From Roseibium sp. MMSF_3412 (GTDB lineage Bacteria > Pseudomonadota > Alphaproteobacteria > Rhizobiales > Stappiaceae): a DNA stretch of 64,000 bases. The notes below the pieces were generated by a model. It saw only the letters and a program-made list of their open reading frames with translations. It was not told the origin of the DNA and made no database searches. Where the stretch lies: assembly GCF_030733265.1 (NCBI RefSeq), contig NZ_JASHJI010000009.1, positions 62,001 through 126,000 on the forward strand. Direction: 5' to 3'. Of this stretch, positions 10,675 to 20,187 are shown one piece after another. The translations under genes and the position numbers were made by a program. Position 1 is the stretch's first letter. Each line of letters begins with the position of its first letter.

Positions 10675-11715
10675 CTAAAAACCATATACCTCCGCAAGGC
10701 CGGAGTCTTTGCTGGCGACGAGCCTGGCAAGATCGACAATGACCTTGGCCTGTTTCCACGTCGCGTCATCCTGCATCTTACCATCAATCATGACCGCGCC
10801 GGTACCGTCCGGCATGGCCTCAAGTATTTTCCGCGCGAAGGCGACTTCTTGCGGATCGGGAGAAAACACCCGTTTGGCAATCTCTATCTGGGTCGGATGA
10901 AGCGACCAGGCACCCAGGCATCCCATCAAAAACGCGTTACGAAACTGGCTTTCGCAGGCCTGCGGGTCAGAAAAATCGCCAAAAGGCCCGTAAAAGGGCT
11001 TCAACCCGTTCGAGAGACAGGCATCGACCATCTTGGCAACCGTATAGTGCCACAGATCCTGCTGGTACGCAGACCGTGTTTCCGCGCTGTCGCCGTCGGA
11101 AAGGACGGCGTAGTCCGGGTGGCCGCCACCGACGCGCGTCGTCTTCATGCCTCTTGAAGCGGCCAGATCGGCCGGCCCGAGGCTCATGCCATGCATGCGC
11201 GGGCTCGCGGACGCAATCTGCTCGACATTCTTGACCCCTTCCGCCGTCTCCAGGATGGCGTGGATCAGGATCGGTTTGGAAAGCCCGGCCTTCGCTTCCA
11301 GCTGGGCAAGCAACTGGTCGAGATAGTGTATGTCCCAGACGCCTTCGACCTTGGGCAGCATGATGACGTCAAGCTTGTCGCCGACGGACTGGACAATCTC
11401 CTGAACGTCATCCAGGAACCAGGGGCTGTTCAGGCAGTTGACTCGCGTCCACAGGCCCGTTGAGCCGAAGTCATTGTCGCGCGCCATCTGGATGAAGCCG
11501 GAACGGGCATCCGACTTTGCATCTGCCGGAATGGCATCTTCCAGATTGCCGAGAACCACATCGACCTTGTTGATGAGATCGGGAACCTTGGCCCGCATCT
11601 TCTCGATATGCGGCGGCACGAAGTGGATCATCCGTTCCAGCCGGACCGGTATCTCACGAAACGGGGCAGGGGCGCCAATAGCGAGTGGCTTGTAAAATGC
11701 ACTGGGTGCTTTCAT
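10675..11715 (-). CDS. CitE/HpcH-family CoA-ester lyase (malyl-CoA lyase-like)
   Basis: A 346-residue TIM-barrel protein of the HpcH/HpaI aldolase/citrate lyase beta family. Seen: [37 protein letters not shown] (Mg-binding Glu), and [22 protein letters not shown]. The family cleaves or forms malyl-CoA or related hydroxyacyl-CoA esters. It is longer than typical roseobacterial Mcl1 proteins and stands alone, so I do not assign a specific substrate or symbol. Confidence 0.85.
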   Translation of the reverse strand: MKAPSAFYKPLAIGAPAPFREIPVRLERMIHFVPPHIEKMRAKVPDLINKVDVVLGNLEDAIPADAKSDARSGFIQMARDNDFGSTGLWTRVNCLNSPWFLDDVQEIVQSVGDKLDVIMLPKVEGVWDIHYLDQLLAQLEAKAGLSKPILIHAILETAEGVKNVEQIASASPRMHGMSLGPADLAASRGMKTTRVGGGHPDYAVLSDGDSAETRSAYQQDLWHYTVAKMVDACLSNGLKPFYGPFGDFSDPQACESQFRNAFLMGCLGAWSLHPTQIEIAKRVFSPDPQEVAFARKILEAMPDGTGAVMIDGKMQDDATWKQAKVIVDLARLVASKDSGLAEVYGF

Positions 11716-11808
11716 GAAACTGGCTTCCTCCTGCTGTCCGTCTCATAAGCTATAGCGCCTATGCTGCGCTGCAACCATTACCCGATAGGTGAAGAAGCGC
11801 GCACCTGC

Positions 11809-12774
11809 TCAGCTATTGAACGAATTCACGGCAGCGGCGCGGTTCTGCTGCCTCCGCAGAAGACTTTTGCCCGGTGGCGCCCATTTCTTGTGGATCCACA
11901 TCCACTGTTCCGGATGCTCCGTGATCCATCCCTCGAAGATCGCGTGCATTTGCGCTGTGGCAACCTGGATGTCTGCCTGCCGGTCATCCGTGTGCGGGAC
12001 CGTGATCGCCTGGCCCTCCACACGAAATCGAACGCCTTTTTCACGAACAACACGGCCGAGCACGATCGGCACATTGCACGATCTTGCCAGGGAGGCAGGC
12101 ACCGTGTTCGCATAGGCCATCTGCCCGAAAAACGGCACCTGAACGCCGCGCGCTTCCCTCAGGTCTCCCATCATCGCAATGATGCCTCCGCTTTTCAGCG
12201 TCGCCAGGATCTTGCGCGCTGTCTCCGGTCCCTTGGACAAAAGCCCGCCGCGATAAAGGTCCTTGCGCAGGTTTCGAACAACCTCGTCCGCCTTCGGGTT
12301 CCGCAGGGCCTGGTACACCCCGGTGATGTCAACGCCGCGCCTGACGACAGGCTGCACGCACAGTTCCCAGTTGCCGCTGTGGAACGACACAAGAATGCAC
12401 GCCTGTTTTCCGTCGAGCATTGCATTGGTGGTTTCGTCCCCGACGGCTTCAAACCGGTAGTCCTGCCGCAAGAGCCGGTCGATGTGAAACGTCTCGGCGG
12501 CAACCCGTCCGAGATTCTCCCACATGCCGCTGACGACCCGGGCTCGTTCACCTTCGCTCATGGAAGGAAATGCGCGCTCAAGATGCTCAAGCGCCCGCTT
12601 GTGACGGGCGTTGAACGGGGCGAACAGCCGCCAGCCCTTGCCCATCAGGTAAGATGCCGCGTCAACCGGAATGAGCCGGAACAAAAACACAGCGGCATTC
12701 AGGATCACACCTTCAATACGGTTCTGTATCGCAAACCGTTTCGGGTGTTTCCTCTGTCTTTTTTTCCGCGACAT
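11809..12774 (-). CDS. Lipid A biosynthesis lauroyl acyltransferase (LpxL/HtrB family)
   Basis: A 321-residue inner-membrane late acyltransferase that adds a secondary acyl chain to lipid A. It has a basic N-terminus followed by the hydrophobic segment VILNAAVFLFRLIPVDAA, the catalytic HX4E motif in SFHSGNWEL, and YQALRNPKADEVVRNLR. Substrate specificity (LpxL, LpxM or a very-long-chain type) cannot be read from sequence alone. It is divergent from the AEC transporter. Confidence 0.9.
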   Translation of the reverse strand: MSRKKRQRKHPKRFAIQNRIEGVILNAAVFLFRLIPVDAASYLMGKGWRLFAPFNARHKRALEHLERAFPSMSEGERARVVSGMWENLGRVAAETFHIDRLLRQDYRFEAVGDETTNAMLDGKQACILVSFHSGNWELCVQPVVRRGVDITGVYQALRNPKADEVVRNLRKDLYRGGLLSKGPETARKILATLKSGGIIAMMGDLREARGVQVPFFGQMAYANTVPASLARSCNVPIVLGRVVREKGVRFRVEGQAITVPHTDDRQADIQVATAQMHAIFEGWITEHPEQWMWIHKKWAPPGKSLLRRQQNRAAAVNSFNS

Positions 12775-12997
12775 ATCGGGGCGGTCACTTTCGGTTTTTA
12801 TAGCCCAGTCCGCATATGGGTTCTGTTCAGGTCATTTTGGCCAATTTGAGACCTTGCGGTACCCGTTCAGACCTGATTGGTATGCGGGATACGGCGCATT
12901 CCGCAAGTGAGGCGTCCATATCCAAGCTCAATGAGAGATGCAAGCTTCTTTCGATCAACGACCCGTGCGTGCCGCACCGTCAGAATACAGGTTTTGA

Positions 12998-13951
12998 ATG
13001 CTGGAAGTCATAAGTCTGGCACTGCCGTTTTTCGGCTTGATCATTCTGGGTTTCGGCGCCGGAAAAATTAAGCGCCTGCCCGAGTCCGGTCTCGCCTGGA
13101 TGAATTTTTTCGTCATCTATCTGGCCTTGCCCGCGCTTTTCTACCGGCTCCTGTCCGAGACACCGTTCGAACAGCTCGCGAACGTCTCCTACATCGCTGC
13201 CACGACGTTCACCACGTATATCGTGTTCGCGGTCTCGTTTTGCATCGGCGTCGTCGTGACGCGCGGCAGCATCGGGGAATCGACCATCCTGGGAATCGCC
13301 GGCGCATATTCCAATATCGGATACATGGGTCCCGGATTGACGCTGGCCGTCCTTGGAGAGCAGGCCACCGTCCCGACGGCGCTGATCCTGACCTTCGACA
13401 ACGCGCTCATGTTCACCCTGGCTCCCTTGCTTATGGCGCTTGCGGGCACCGAAAACGAGTCCATTCTTGGAACGCTCAAGCAGATTGCCATCAAGATCTT
13501 CACGCATCCCTTCATTCTGGCAACGATCGCCGGTGTCACGGCGGCAGCGCTCGAACTGCGTCCGCCACAGGCGATCAACACCCTTTTGCTCTATCTCAGC
13601 AACGCGGCTGCGCCATGCGCCCTGTTTGCGATGGGGGTCAGCATTGCGCTCAGACCGATGGGCAGGGTTCCGGTCGAACTGCCCCTGATCCTGTCGGTCA
13701 AGCTTCTGCTGCATCCGTTCCTTGTCTTTCTGCTTCTGACCTGGCTTGGCGGGTTCGATCCGACCTGGATTGCGACGGCCGTCCTTATGTCCTGCCTGCC
13801 TCCGGCAACAAATGTGTTTGTTATCGCGCAGCAATATGGAACCTATGTCCAGCGCGCATCGAGTTTCGTGCTTGTCGGCACGGCGGTCTCGATCATCACG
13901 GTGACCGCATTCATCTGGGCCATCACGACCGGATTTTTGCCGATCGGGTAA
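12998..13951 (+). CDS. AEC (auxin efflux carrier) family transporter
   Basis: A 317-residue integral membrane protein with about ten hydrophobic segments in the two-times-five AEC arrangement. It starts MLEVISLALPFFGLIILGFGAGK and contains the family segments YSNIGYMGPGLTLAVLG and MSCLPPATNVFVIAQQYGTY. Family members export or import organic anions such as malonate or malate; no neighbour indicates the substrate. Confidence 0.88.
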   Translation: MLEVISLALPFFGLIILGFGAGKIKRLPESGLAWMNFFVIYLALPALFYRLLSETPFEQLANVSYIAATTFTTYIVFAVSFCIGVVVTRGSIGESTILGIAGAYSNIGYMGPGLTLAVLGEQATVPTALILTFDNALMFTLAPLLMALAGTENESILGTLKQIAIKIFTHPFILATIAGVTAAALELRPPQAINTLLLYLSNAAAPCALFAMGVSIALRPMGRVPVELPLILSVKLLLHPFLVFLLLTWLGGFDPTWIATAVLMSCLPPATNVFVIAQQYGTYVQRASSFVLVGTAVSIITVTAFIWAITTGFLPIG

Positions 13952-14027
13952 CACGCTGCTCTTGAAAGAAAAGGGCCAGCGGACCACGATGGGACACATG
14001 CAAGCCTCAAGGTGATCGTTGCAAAAA

Positions 14028-14444
14028 ATGAACGAAGAAACACAATCAGACGAAATCTATGGTCACTACGCACCACCAGTCCGGCAGCGCCTTTTGCAAC
14101 TTCGCCGGCTAATTCTGGAAACGGCCCGGAAGAACGCGGCTGTCGGGGACTTGCAGGAAACCCTGAAATGGGGTCAGCCCAGCTTTGTGACGGTAAAACC
14201 GAAAACCGGCACAACGATCCGGATCGACAAGGACAGGTCGGAGGCATCGGACGTGGTCCTCTTCGTCCATTGCCAGACTTCCCTGGTATCGGAATGGCGC
14301 GTGCTTTATCCGCATCTTTGCTACGGCGGCAACAGAAGCGTTCATTTCCGCGCGGATGAGCCGCTTCCCGAAGCCGAGATCAGCCAGATGGTGTCGATGG
14401 CCCTGCGCTATCATCTCGACAAGACGCGGCGGACAACCTCCTGA
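14028..14444 (+). CDS. DUF1801 domain protein
   Basis: A 138-residue soluble protein with LQETLKWGQPSFVTVKPKTG and RIDKDRS, characteristic of DUF1801 (YdhG-like, iron-chaperone fold). I start at the ATG at 14028; an upstream TTG at 14019 would add three residues. No known function in bacteria. It is convergent with the UbiH-type gene, whose stop lies 25 bases away. Confidence 0.75.
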   Translation: MNEETQSDEIYGHYAPPVRQRLLQLRRLILETARKNAAVGDLQETLKWGQPSFVTVKPKTGTTIRIDKDRSEASDVVLFVHCQTSLVSEWRVLYPHLCYGGNRSVHFRADEPLPEAEISQMVSMALRYHLDKTRRTTS

Positions 14445-14469
14445 TACACGCCCAATGCCGGTGATCTGA

Positions 14470-15672
14470 TCATCCCGGACGCCGGAAACCGGATGCCGGA
14501 GCCATGCCCTCGCGCATCAGGAACCTTTTGAGCGGCGCGATCCTGTCGACAACGTAAAGTCCGAGGCCACGGGCGGCCTGGACGGGCAGGAACGGCGTCA
14601 GCAGCGATCTGTTGAGTATGTCGACGGCATTGGTTCTGGTAGCGATGTCGCGTGTGCGCTTTTTCTCGTAGTGCTGAAGGATGGCATTGTCGCCCGGATC
14701 CATGTTCCTGAGCCGTGCGCCTTCGATCACTGCCGTCAGGTCTATGATGTCGCGCAGCGACAGATTCAGGCCTTGTGCGCCGATGGGCGGAAAGACATGG
14801 GCTGCTTCGCCGATCAGGGCAATTCTTTCGCCCACAAGGCGGTGCGCGTTCATGCCGCTCAGCGGAAAACTCTTCACGCACGAAGCCAGCTTGAAAGAGC
14901 CAAGGATCGAATGCGCCCGGCGCTCAAGTTCCATCGCGAGCGCGTCCGCTTCCATCGCACACAATCTCGCGGCACCTTCCTCCGTCTCGACGCAGACAAT
15001 GGAAGACATGTTGCCCGGGAGCGGGACGAGCGTGAACGGTCCTGTTTTCGTGTGGAACTCCGTCGATATGCTGCTATGCGGAAGTCTGTGCTCGACATTG
15101 AGAACGACCGCGACCTGAGGATAGGTCCAGGTCTTCACCTCGATCCCGGCCGCTTCGCGAAGCACTGACTTTCGTCCATCGGCCGCGACCGCCAAACGGG
15201 CACGAAGGCTCTCTCCCGACGCCGTTCGGATGTGAACATGCTCTGACGATGTTTCGATGGAAACAGCGTGTTCGGGGATGACGGTCAGTGTGTCTTCAGC
15301 GCCGCATTTTTCTTCAAGTACCGCATTCAGTTTGTCATTCAAAATATTGAATCCAAATTCGTTTAGCTGAAGATCGGAAGAATCGAAAATGACTTCGGGT
15401 GCTCTGATCAGTCCACCCGTGTCGTCAACCATCCGCATCTTTGCAAGAGGTGCCGTGCTTTGTGAAAGTTCGTCCCAGACACCGATGCGCTCCAGGAAGG
15501 AAATCGATTGTTGCCAGAGCGCGGTCGTGCGGCCGTCCGGCCCATTTGGAACCGGAGCGACAAGTGAAACCGACAAGCCAAGCTGCGCCAGTCCGATTGC
15601 GGCAATTCGGCCGGATGGACCGCCGCCGACAACAACAATGTCCTGTACACTCGACTGATCGGATTTTGACAT
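14470..15672 (-). CDS. UbiH/UbiF/VisC-family FAD-dependent hydroxylase
   Basis: A 400-residue flavoprotein monooxygenase of the ubiquinone-ring hydroxylase family. N-terminal FAD-binding motif DIVVVGGGPSGRIAAIGLA, middle AVAADGRKSVLREAAG, and the second FAD motif ALIGEAAHVFPPIGAQGLNLSL. The ATG at 15672 is preferred over the frame start at 15699. Which ring position it hydroxylates is not decidable here. Confidence 0.9.
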   Translation of the reverse strand: MSKSDQSSVQDIVVVGGGPSGRIAAIGLAQLGLSVSLVAPVPNGPDGRTTALWQQSISFLERIGVWDELSQSTAPLAKMRMVDDTGGLIRAPEVIFDSSDLQLNEFGFNILNDKLNAVLEEKCGAEDTLTVIPEHAVSIETSSEHVHIRTASGESLRARLAVAADGRKSVLREAAGIEVKTWTYPQVAVVLNVEHRLPHSSISTEFHTKTGPFTLVPLPGNMSSIVCVETEEGAARLCAMEADALAMELERRAHSILGSFKLASCVKSFPLSGMNAHRLVGERIALIGEAAHVFPPIGAQGLNLSLRDIIDLTAVIEGARLRNMDPGDNAILQHYEKKRTRDIATRTNAVDILNRSLLTPFLPVQAARGLGLYVVDRIAPLKRFLMREGMAPASGFRRPG

Positions 15673-15874
15673 ATCTCTTGCCTGAGTTTCCCGTTCCACT
15701 GCAACAACATGCGCCTTTCCGCCATATAATCAACGGGGCGAAACCACGCAGGCTTGCCGGGAACCGAATTTCGCAACAGAAAAACGCGCTCTGTATGCGC
15801 AAGATCAAATCCGCTATCGAAAAGCGGCCTTACACTGGCACTCTGGATATCGACAAGTGCGACCGACGGAGCCG

Positions 15875-16795
15875 ATGACAGCAACAGCGACGGAAAAAAA
15901 CACTCTGACACAGCAGCCTGAAACCGGCATCAATCGGCGCGGCTGGCCACTCGTACTGCTGTTCGTCGTTGCGCTCAGCCTTGCCGGCTGGAGCTACCTG
16001 CTTGTCATGATTGCGGACATGGTACCGGCGATGGACATGACCGAGGCCGGGCCGGGCATGGGTGTTTTCAATCACTTCAACATATTCGCAGGCTTGTCTG
16101 CGGAAGCCCGGGCAGCCCTGGCGGTGATTTGCCTGCCGGCAGGGGCCACATTCGGCATGCCGGGGCCAGACATGACCGGATACGACCTGGTCAAGGTATT
16201 CCTGATGTGGACCATGATGTCGATGGCGATGATGCTCCCGACAGCCATTCCCATGATCAGGGCCTATCATGCCTGGCTCCGACGCGGTCCGGTGCACGCG
16301 GGCGCCATGACCGCTCCGTCCATTGCCGCTGTGCTGGGGTATCTCTCGATCTGGCTCGGTTATGCCGTTGTCGCCACTTTTGCCCAATGGGGGCTTTCCA
16401 TCGCGGGCGGCCTGAGTGACATGATGGCGCCGGCCAGTCTTGCCCTGACGACCTCCGTTCTGTTTGCAGCCGGTCTTTACCAGTTCACGCCGGCAAAGAC
16501 CGCGTGCCTGCAGCGTTGCTGGTATCCGCGCTGGACATTCTCCGGCGATCAGACCGGCCGCGGACTTGTGAACGGTTATCGCGAAGGTCTCGAGCAGGGA
16601 CTGATCTGCCTGGGCTGCTGCTGGGCCGTCATGACAGTCATGTTTGCGGTCGGCCTGATGAATGTCGTCTGGATCGCCCTACTGGGAGGCATAATGGCAC
16701 TGGAAAAGACATTTCCGAGCAGGGTGTTACCCAGGCTGATAGGAGCCGGCCTGATCGGTTGGGCGACCCTCCTGGTCGGACTGATTTACGCCTGA
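15875..16795 (+). CDS. DUF2182 predicted metal-binding integral membrane protein
   Basis: A 306-residue membrane protein with about seven hydrophobic segments. Features of DUF2182 are seen: a Met-rich transmembrane stretch FLMWTMMSMAMMLPTAIPM, YQFTPAKTACLQRC, and GLICLGCCWAVMTVMFAVG with closely spaced Cys and Met residues that could bind copper or another soft metal. ATG at 15875 follows CGGAG; a GTG at 15857 would add six residues. Function not established for the family. Confidence 0.82.
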   Translation: MTATATEKNTLTQQPETGINRRGWPLVLLFVVALSLAGWSYLLVMIADMVPAMDMTEAGPGMGVFNHFNIFAGLSAEARAALAVICLPAGATFGMPGPDMTGYDLVKVFLMWTMMSMAMMLPTAIPMIRAYHAWLRRGPVHAGAMTAPSIAAVLGYLSIWLGYAVVATFAQWGLSIAGGLSDMMAPASLALTTSVLFAAGLYQFTPAKTACLQRCWYPRWTFSGDQTGRGLVNGYREGLEQGLICLGCCWAVMTVMFAVGLMNVVWIALLGGIMALEKTFPSRVLPRLIGAGLIGWATLLVGLIYA

Positions 16796-16978
16796 GGCTG
16801 GAAATTGCTTTTCCGGAGATTTGCGACAAGGGCTGTTTTTTCGGTTCACACTGTCATACGATTGCAATAATAGTCCCCGGGCGCGGTTAGCAGAGGCGGA
16901 TCGGGGGCAAAGACCGGTGCCTTCCTTTAGCAGTTCAAAACAGATGGCACCGCGCTGCATCTAGTGTGAGGAAATCCC

Positions 16979-17695
16979 GTGACGGACGTAACCCCGGGCA
17001 AAGCAGCGCCCGAACCCGCATTGTTTCTGATTCACGTGTTGACAGCGTCCGGCGCACCCATCGCCCTGGTCGCGCTGCTGGCAGGTGCTCAGGGCAAGTG
17101 GGCCGAAATGTTCGCATGGCTCGGCCTGGCCTTTCTTGTCGACGGGATCGACGGGCCGCTTGCACGCAAATACAACATAGCCGAACGTCTTCCCCGATGG
17201 TCGGGAGCCTCGCTCGACTTTGTCATCGACTACGCAACCTACGTTTTCCTCCCGGCATTCGCTCTGTCCTGGAGCCTCATGCTGTCCCAGCCCTGGAACT
17301 GGATCTGTGGAGGTCTGGTCGTCTTTACCGGGGCTCTTTATTTCGCAGACAACGGCATGAAAACGCCTGATGGATCCTTCAAGGGGTTCCCGGCCGGCTG
17401 GAACATGGTCGTTTTTGGTCTGATGGTCCTTTCGCCGTCGCAGGCATTCACGATTGCCATTGTGATCCTGTGCTGCGCGCTCACCTTCGCACCGATCAGG
17501 TTTGTGCATCCCGTGCGTGTTCGCCGCTGGCGGATCGTCACGCTTCCGGTGACGCTCGGCTGGATGGGACTGGCCGCTTATGCGATCATCAACGACATGT
17601 CGCTGGGTGGAAGCCTCGCCGTTATCTTCACGGTTTCGAGCATTTATCTCTTTTCAGTCTCGGCGGTCCAGCAACTGCTGGATCGTGTTGATTAA
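16979..17695 (+). CDS. pcs: Phosphatidylcholine synthase
   Basis: Makes phosphatidylcholine from CDP-diacylglycerol and choline in one step, a pathway typical of rhizobia and relatives. The 238-residue membrane protein has the CDP-alcohol phosphatidyltransferase signature DG-x2-AR-x8-G-x3-D-x3-D (DGPLAR ... GASLDFVID, about residues 58-80) and the Pcs-specific DNGMKTPDGSFKGFPAGWN. It starts with GTG preceded by GAGGAAA. Confidence 0.93.
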   Translation: MTDVTPGKAAPEPALFLIHVLTASGAPIALVALLAGAQGKWAEMFAWLGLAFLVDGIDGPLARKYNIAERLPRWSGASLDFVIDYATYVFLPAFALSWSLMLSQPWNWICGGLVVFTGALYFADNGMKTPDGSFKGFPAGWNMVVFGLMVLSPSQAFTIAIVILCCALTFAPIRFVHPVRVRRWRIVTLPVTLGWMGLAAYAIINDMSLGGSLAVIFTVSSIYLFSVSAVQQLLDRVD

Positions 17696-17788
17696 CCACC
17701 AGATTTGCCTTTTCCCCTCGTTCCGGAGCCGTTAGTGTGCCTCACATGAGGACCCATACACGAGGCGCGAAGCCTCCCGGAGGTAAAA

Positions 17789-18766
17789 ATGGTTCAGGCA
17801 GTCCGCGTTCACGAAACCGGTGGCCCCGATGTCATGCGCTGGGAACATGTCGAAGTCGGAGAACCCGGTCCGGGTGAGGCGCGCATCCGGCATACGGCGA
17901 TCGGTCTGAACTTCATTGACACCTATTTCCGCTCCGGCCTCTATCCGGCCCCGGCCGGCACGCCTTTTTCTCCGGGAAACGAGGGCGCGGGCATTGTTCA
18001 GTCGGTCGGGGAGGGCGTGACCCATCTGAGCCCGGGCGACCGTGTTGCCTATGCCGGCCCGATCGGATCCTACGCGCAGGAGCGTATCATCTCCGCAGAC
18101 AGTCTTGTCATCGTGCCTGACGGGATCGACGACAAGACCGCAGCCGGAATGATGCTCAAGGGCATGACCGCCCAGTACCTGCTGCGCCAGACCTACCAGG
18201 TCGGACCCGGAACCACCCTTTTGTTTCACGCCGCTGCAGGCGGTGTCGGGCTGATTGCCGGGCAATGGGCAGCCCATCTCGGCGCGACTGTCATCGGAAC
18301 CGCGGGATCGCCGGAGAAAATCGAACTCGCGAAGGCGCATGGCTATCAGCACATGATCAACTACCGGACGGAAGATTTTGTCGAACGGGTGAAGGAAATC
18401 ACGGACGGCAAAGGTTGCGACGTCGTTTACGATTCGGTCGGCAATGACACCTATCCGGGCTCGCTGGATTGCCTGAAACCGCGCGGGCTGTGGGCAAGTT
18501 TCGGACAATCTTCCGGACCGATCACGGACTTCAATCTGGCGCTTCTTGCACAAAAGGGCTCGCTGTTCGCGACCCGGCCGACCCTGTTCACCTACATCGC
18601 AACCCGCGCAGCGCTTGAAAAAACGGCGGCCGAACTCTTCGACGTTGTGCAAAAGGGCATCGTGAAAATCGGGGTGAACCAGGAATACAGGCTGGCTGAC
18701 GCAGTGCAGGCGCACCAGGATCTTGAGGGCAGAAAGACAACGGGCACAACCGTTCTCATACCGTAA
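17789..18766 (+). CDS. NADPH:quinone oxidoreductase (zinc-free MDR family)
   Basis: A 325-residue QOR-type medium-chain reductase. It has the N-terminal GLNFIDTYFRSGLYP and the nucleotide-binding LLFHAAAGGVGLIAGQWAAHLGA with GGVG. It lacks the catalytic zinc Cys/His set of alcohol dehydrogenases. It probably reduces quinones or enones with NADPH. The start follows GGAGG. The LysR gene begins 15 bases downstream. Confidence 0.9.
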   Translation: MVQAVRVHETGGPDVMRWEHVEVGEPGPGEARIRHTAIGLNFIDTYFRSGLYPAPAGTPFSPGNEGAGIVQSVGEGVTHLSPGDRVAYAGPIGSYAQERIISADSLVIVPDGIDDKTAAGMMLKGMTAQYLLRQTYQVGPGTTLLFHAAAGGVGLIAGQWAAHLGATVIGTAGSPEKIELAKAHGYQHMINYRTEDFVERVKEITDGKGCDVVYDSVGNDTYPGSLDCLKPRGLWASFGQSSGPITDFNLALLAQKGSLFATRPTLFTYIATRAALEKTAAELFDVVQKGIVKIGVNQEYRLADAVQAHQDLEGRKTTGTTVLIP

Positions 18767-18781
18767 GAGGGAACAGGCGCG

Positions 18782-19741
18782 ATGCTCAGTGGCCGGGCAC
18801 AGGAGCTGTCCCGAAACCTCTACAGCCCCGCCATGCGATACTTCATGGCAGCTGCAGAGGCCGGGTCGATCCGGGCGGCATCGCGGGAACTGAACGTTGC
18901 CTCTTCAGCGGTCAACCGCCAGATCCTGTGGCTCGAAGATGCGCTCGGAATGCAGCTCTTCGATCGGGTTGGACGGCGCATAAGGCTCTCTCAGGCAGGC
19001 GAACTGCTTCTTGCGCATATTCGCCGGACCTACTCCGATTTTGAAGGCACGGTCGCCGAGCTTGATGCTTTGAAAGGCCTGCGGCGCGGCTCGGTCTCGA
19101 TAGCCAGTGTCGAAAGTGTATCTGAAAAACTGCTTCCTGCGCTCATCAGCGGTTTCAGAAAGCGGTATCCGGGCATTCATGTCAGCGTTTCCGTGTCTTC
19201 CTCGCAGGAGGCCGCGGCCAAAGTGGAAGCCGCCGAGGCAGACGTCGGTTTCACATTCGACCCGCCTGAAAACTCGGCGCTGACGGTAGCTTTCGAGCAT
19301 GAACTTGTGATTGGGGCCCTGATGTCACCCGGTCACCCGCTCGCAGATCAGGGTGCGCTTGGTCTTCATGACTGTCTGAAATATCCGGTTGCCCTGCCGG
19401 CGGAAGGATTGTCCCTGCGCACGCGTCTGGATCTTGTCAGAAGCCGGATACCGGGTGCCTCGCGAACTTACGTGGAAGCAAATTCGCTGCGTCTCATGCG
19501 GGCTCTCGCGCGCGAGGAGGACGTGATCGGCTTCCAGACAATGATCGGCTGCGAGGACGATCTCGCGACCGGGTCTCTGGTCTTCAGGCCGCTTACGGAT
19601 GCGCCCCTGCAGGCGGACCGGCTCTGTGTGATAACCTCGTCCTTGAGGGCGCTGGCTCTTGCACCTGGAATGTTTTTTGACCATGCAGTGTTGACCATGA
19701 AGGACAATCTACCTTCAATTGATGCCAAAACAGCATCATAA
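18782..19741 (+). CDS. LysR-family transcriptional regulator
   Basis: A 319-residue regulator with an N-terminal winged helix-turn-helix (YFMAAAEAGSIRAASRELNV, then AVNRQILWLEDALG) and a LysR co-inducer domain (ISGFRKRYPGIHVSVSV; VGFTFDPPEN). It follows the quinone reductase gene and precedes the purine block on the same strand. A perfect dyad with T-N11-A spacing sits in the next spacer, so it is a candidate regulator of the purine genes; that link is inference. Confidence 0.9.
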   Translation: MLSGRAQELSRNLYSPAMRYFMAAAEAGSIRAASRELNVASSAVNRQILWLEDALGMQLFDRVGRRIRLSQAGELLLAHIRRTYSDFEGTVAELDALKGLRRGSVSIASVESVSEKLLPALISGFRKRYPGIHVSVSVSSSQEAAAKVEAAEADVGFTFDPPENSALTVAFEHELVIGALMSPGHPLADQGALGLHDCLKYPVALPAEGLSLRTRLDLVRSRIPGASRTYVEANSLRLMRALAREEDVIGFQTMIGCEDDLATGSLVFRPLTDAPLQADRLCVITSSLRALALAPGMFFDHAVLTMKDNLPSIDAKTAS

Positions 19742-19801
19742 AGGTCTCAAATGAGCGCTTTGGTTCCGCGGCATTTTAAGGCACATTTTTTGTCAAGGTT
19801 T

Positions 19802-19818
19802 TGTGACGCTTGGTCACA
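19802..19818. promoter_or_regulatory. Candidate operator, TGTGAC-N5-GTCACA dyad
   Basis: A perfect inverted repeat with 6-base arms and a 5-base spacer. It ends about 15 bases before the uraH start, directly against its ribosome-binding site. It contains the T-N11-A pattern of LysR-type operators (19804-19816). Only position and symmetry support a role. Confidence 0.5.
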
Positions 19819-19833
19819 CGAGGGAGAATGTTG

Positions 19834-20184
19834 ATGGGTCGTTTGACGACGCATGTACTCGACACTGCATTGGGAAGGCCCGCGCGCGGGCTCAAGATTG
19901 AGCTTTGGCGTGACGAAGACGCATCTGTCTTGATCTCGTCTCATGTAACCAACGCCGACGGCCGTGTGGATGGTCCCATCCTGGACGGCGATGCTTTCAC
20001 AACGGGAACCTTTGAACTGAGATTTTATGCCGGTGACTATTTGAAAGCAACGGGACAGGATCTTCCCGATCCGCTGTTTCTCGACATCATTCCCATTCGC
20101 TTCGGTATCGCGGAGATCGAAGGCCACTATCACGTACCGCTGCTGCTTTCCCCCTTCGGCTATTCGACATACAGGGGGAGCTGA
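19834..20184 (+). CDS. uraH: 5-hydroxyisourate hydrolase (transthyretin-like)
   Basis: Hydrolyses 5-hydroxyisourate, the product of urate oxidation, to OHCU. The 116-residue protein carries the family's ends: N-terminal [17 protein letters not shown] and C-terminal YSTYRGS, plus [13 protein letters not shown]. Start at ATG 19834 fits the AGGGAGA site 8 bases upstream better than 19828. xdhA begins 3 bases after its stop, so they are co-transcribed. No urate oxidase or OHCU decarboxylase gene lies nearby. Confidence 0.95.
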   Translation: MGRLTTHVLDTALGRPARGLKIELWRDEDASVLISSHVTNADGRVDGPILDGDAFTTGTFELRFYAGDYLKATGQDLPDPLFLDIIPIRFGIAEIEGHYHVPLLLSPFGYSTYRGS

Positions 20185-20187
20185 AAG

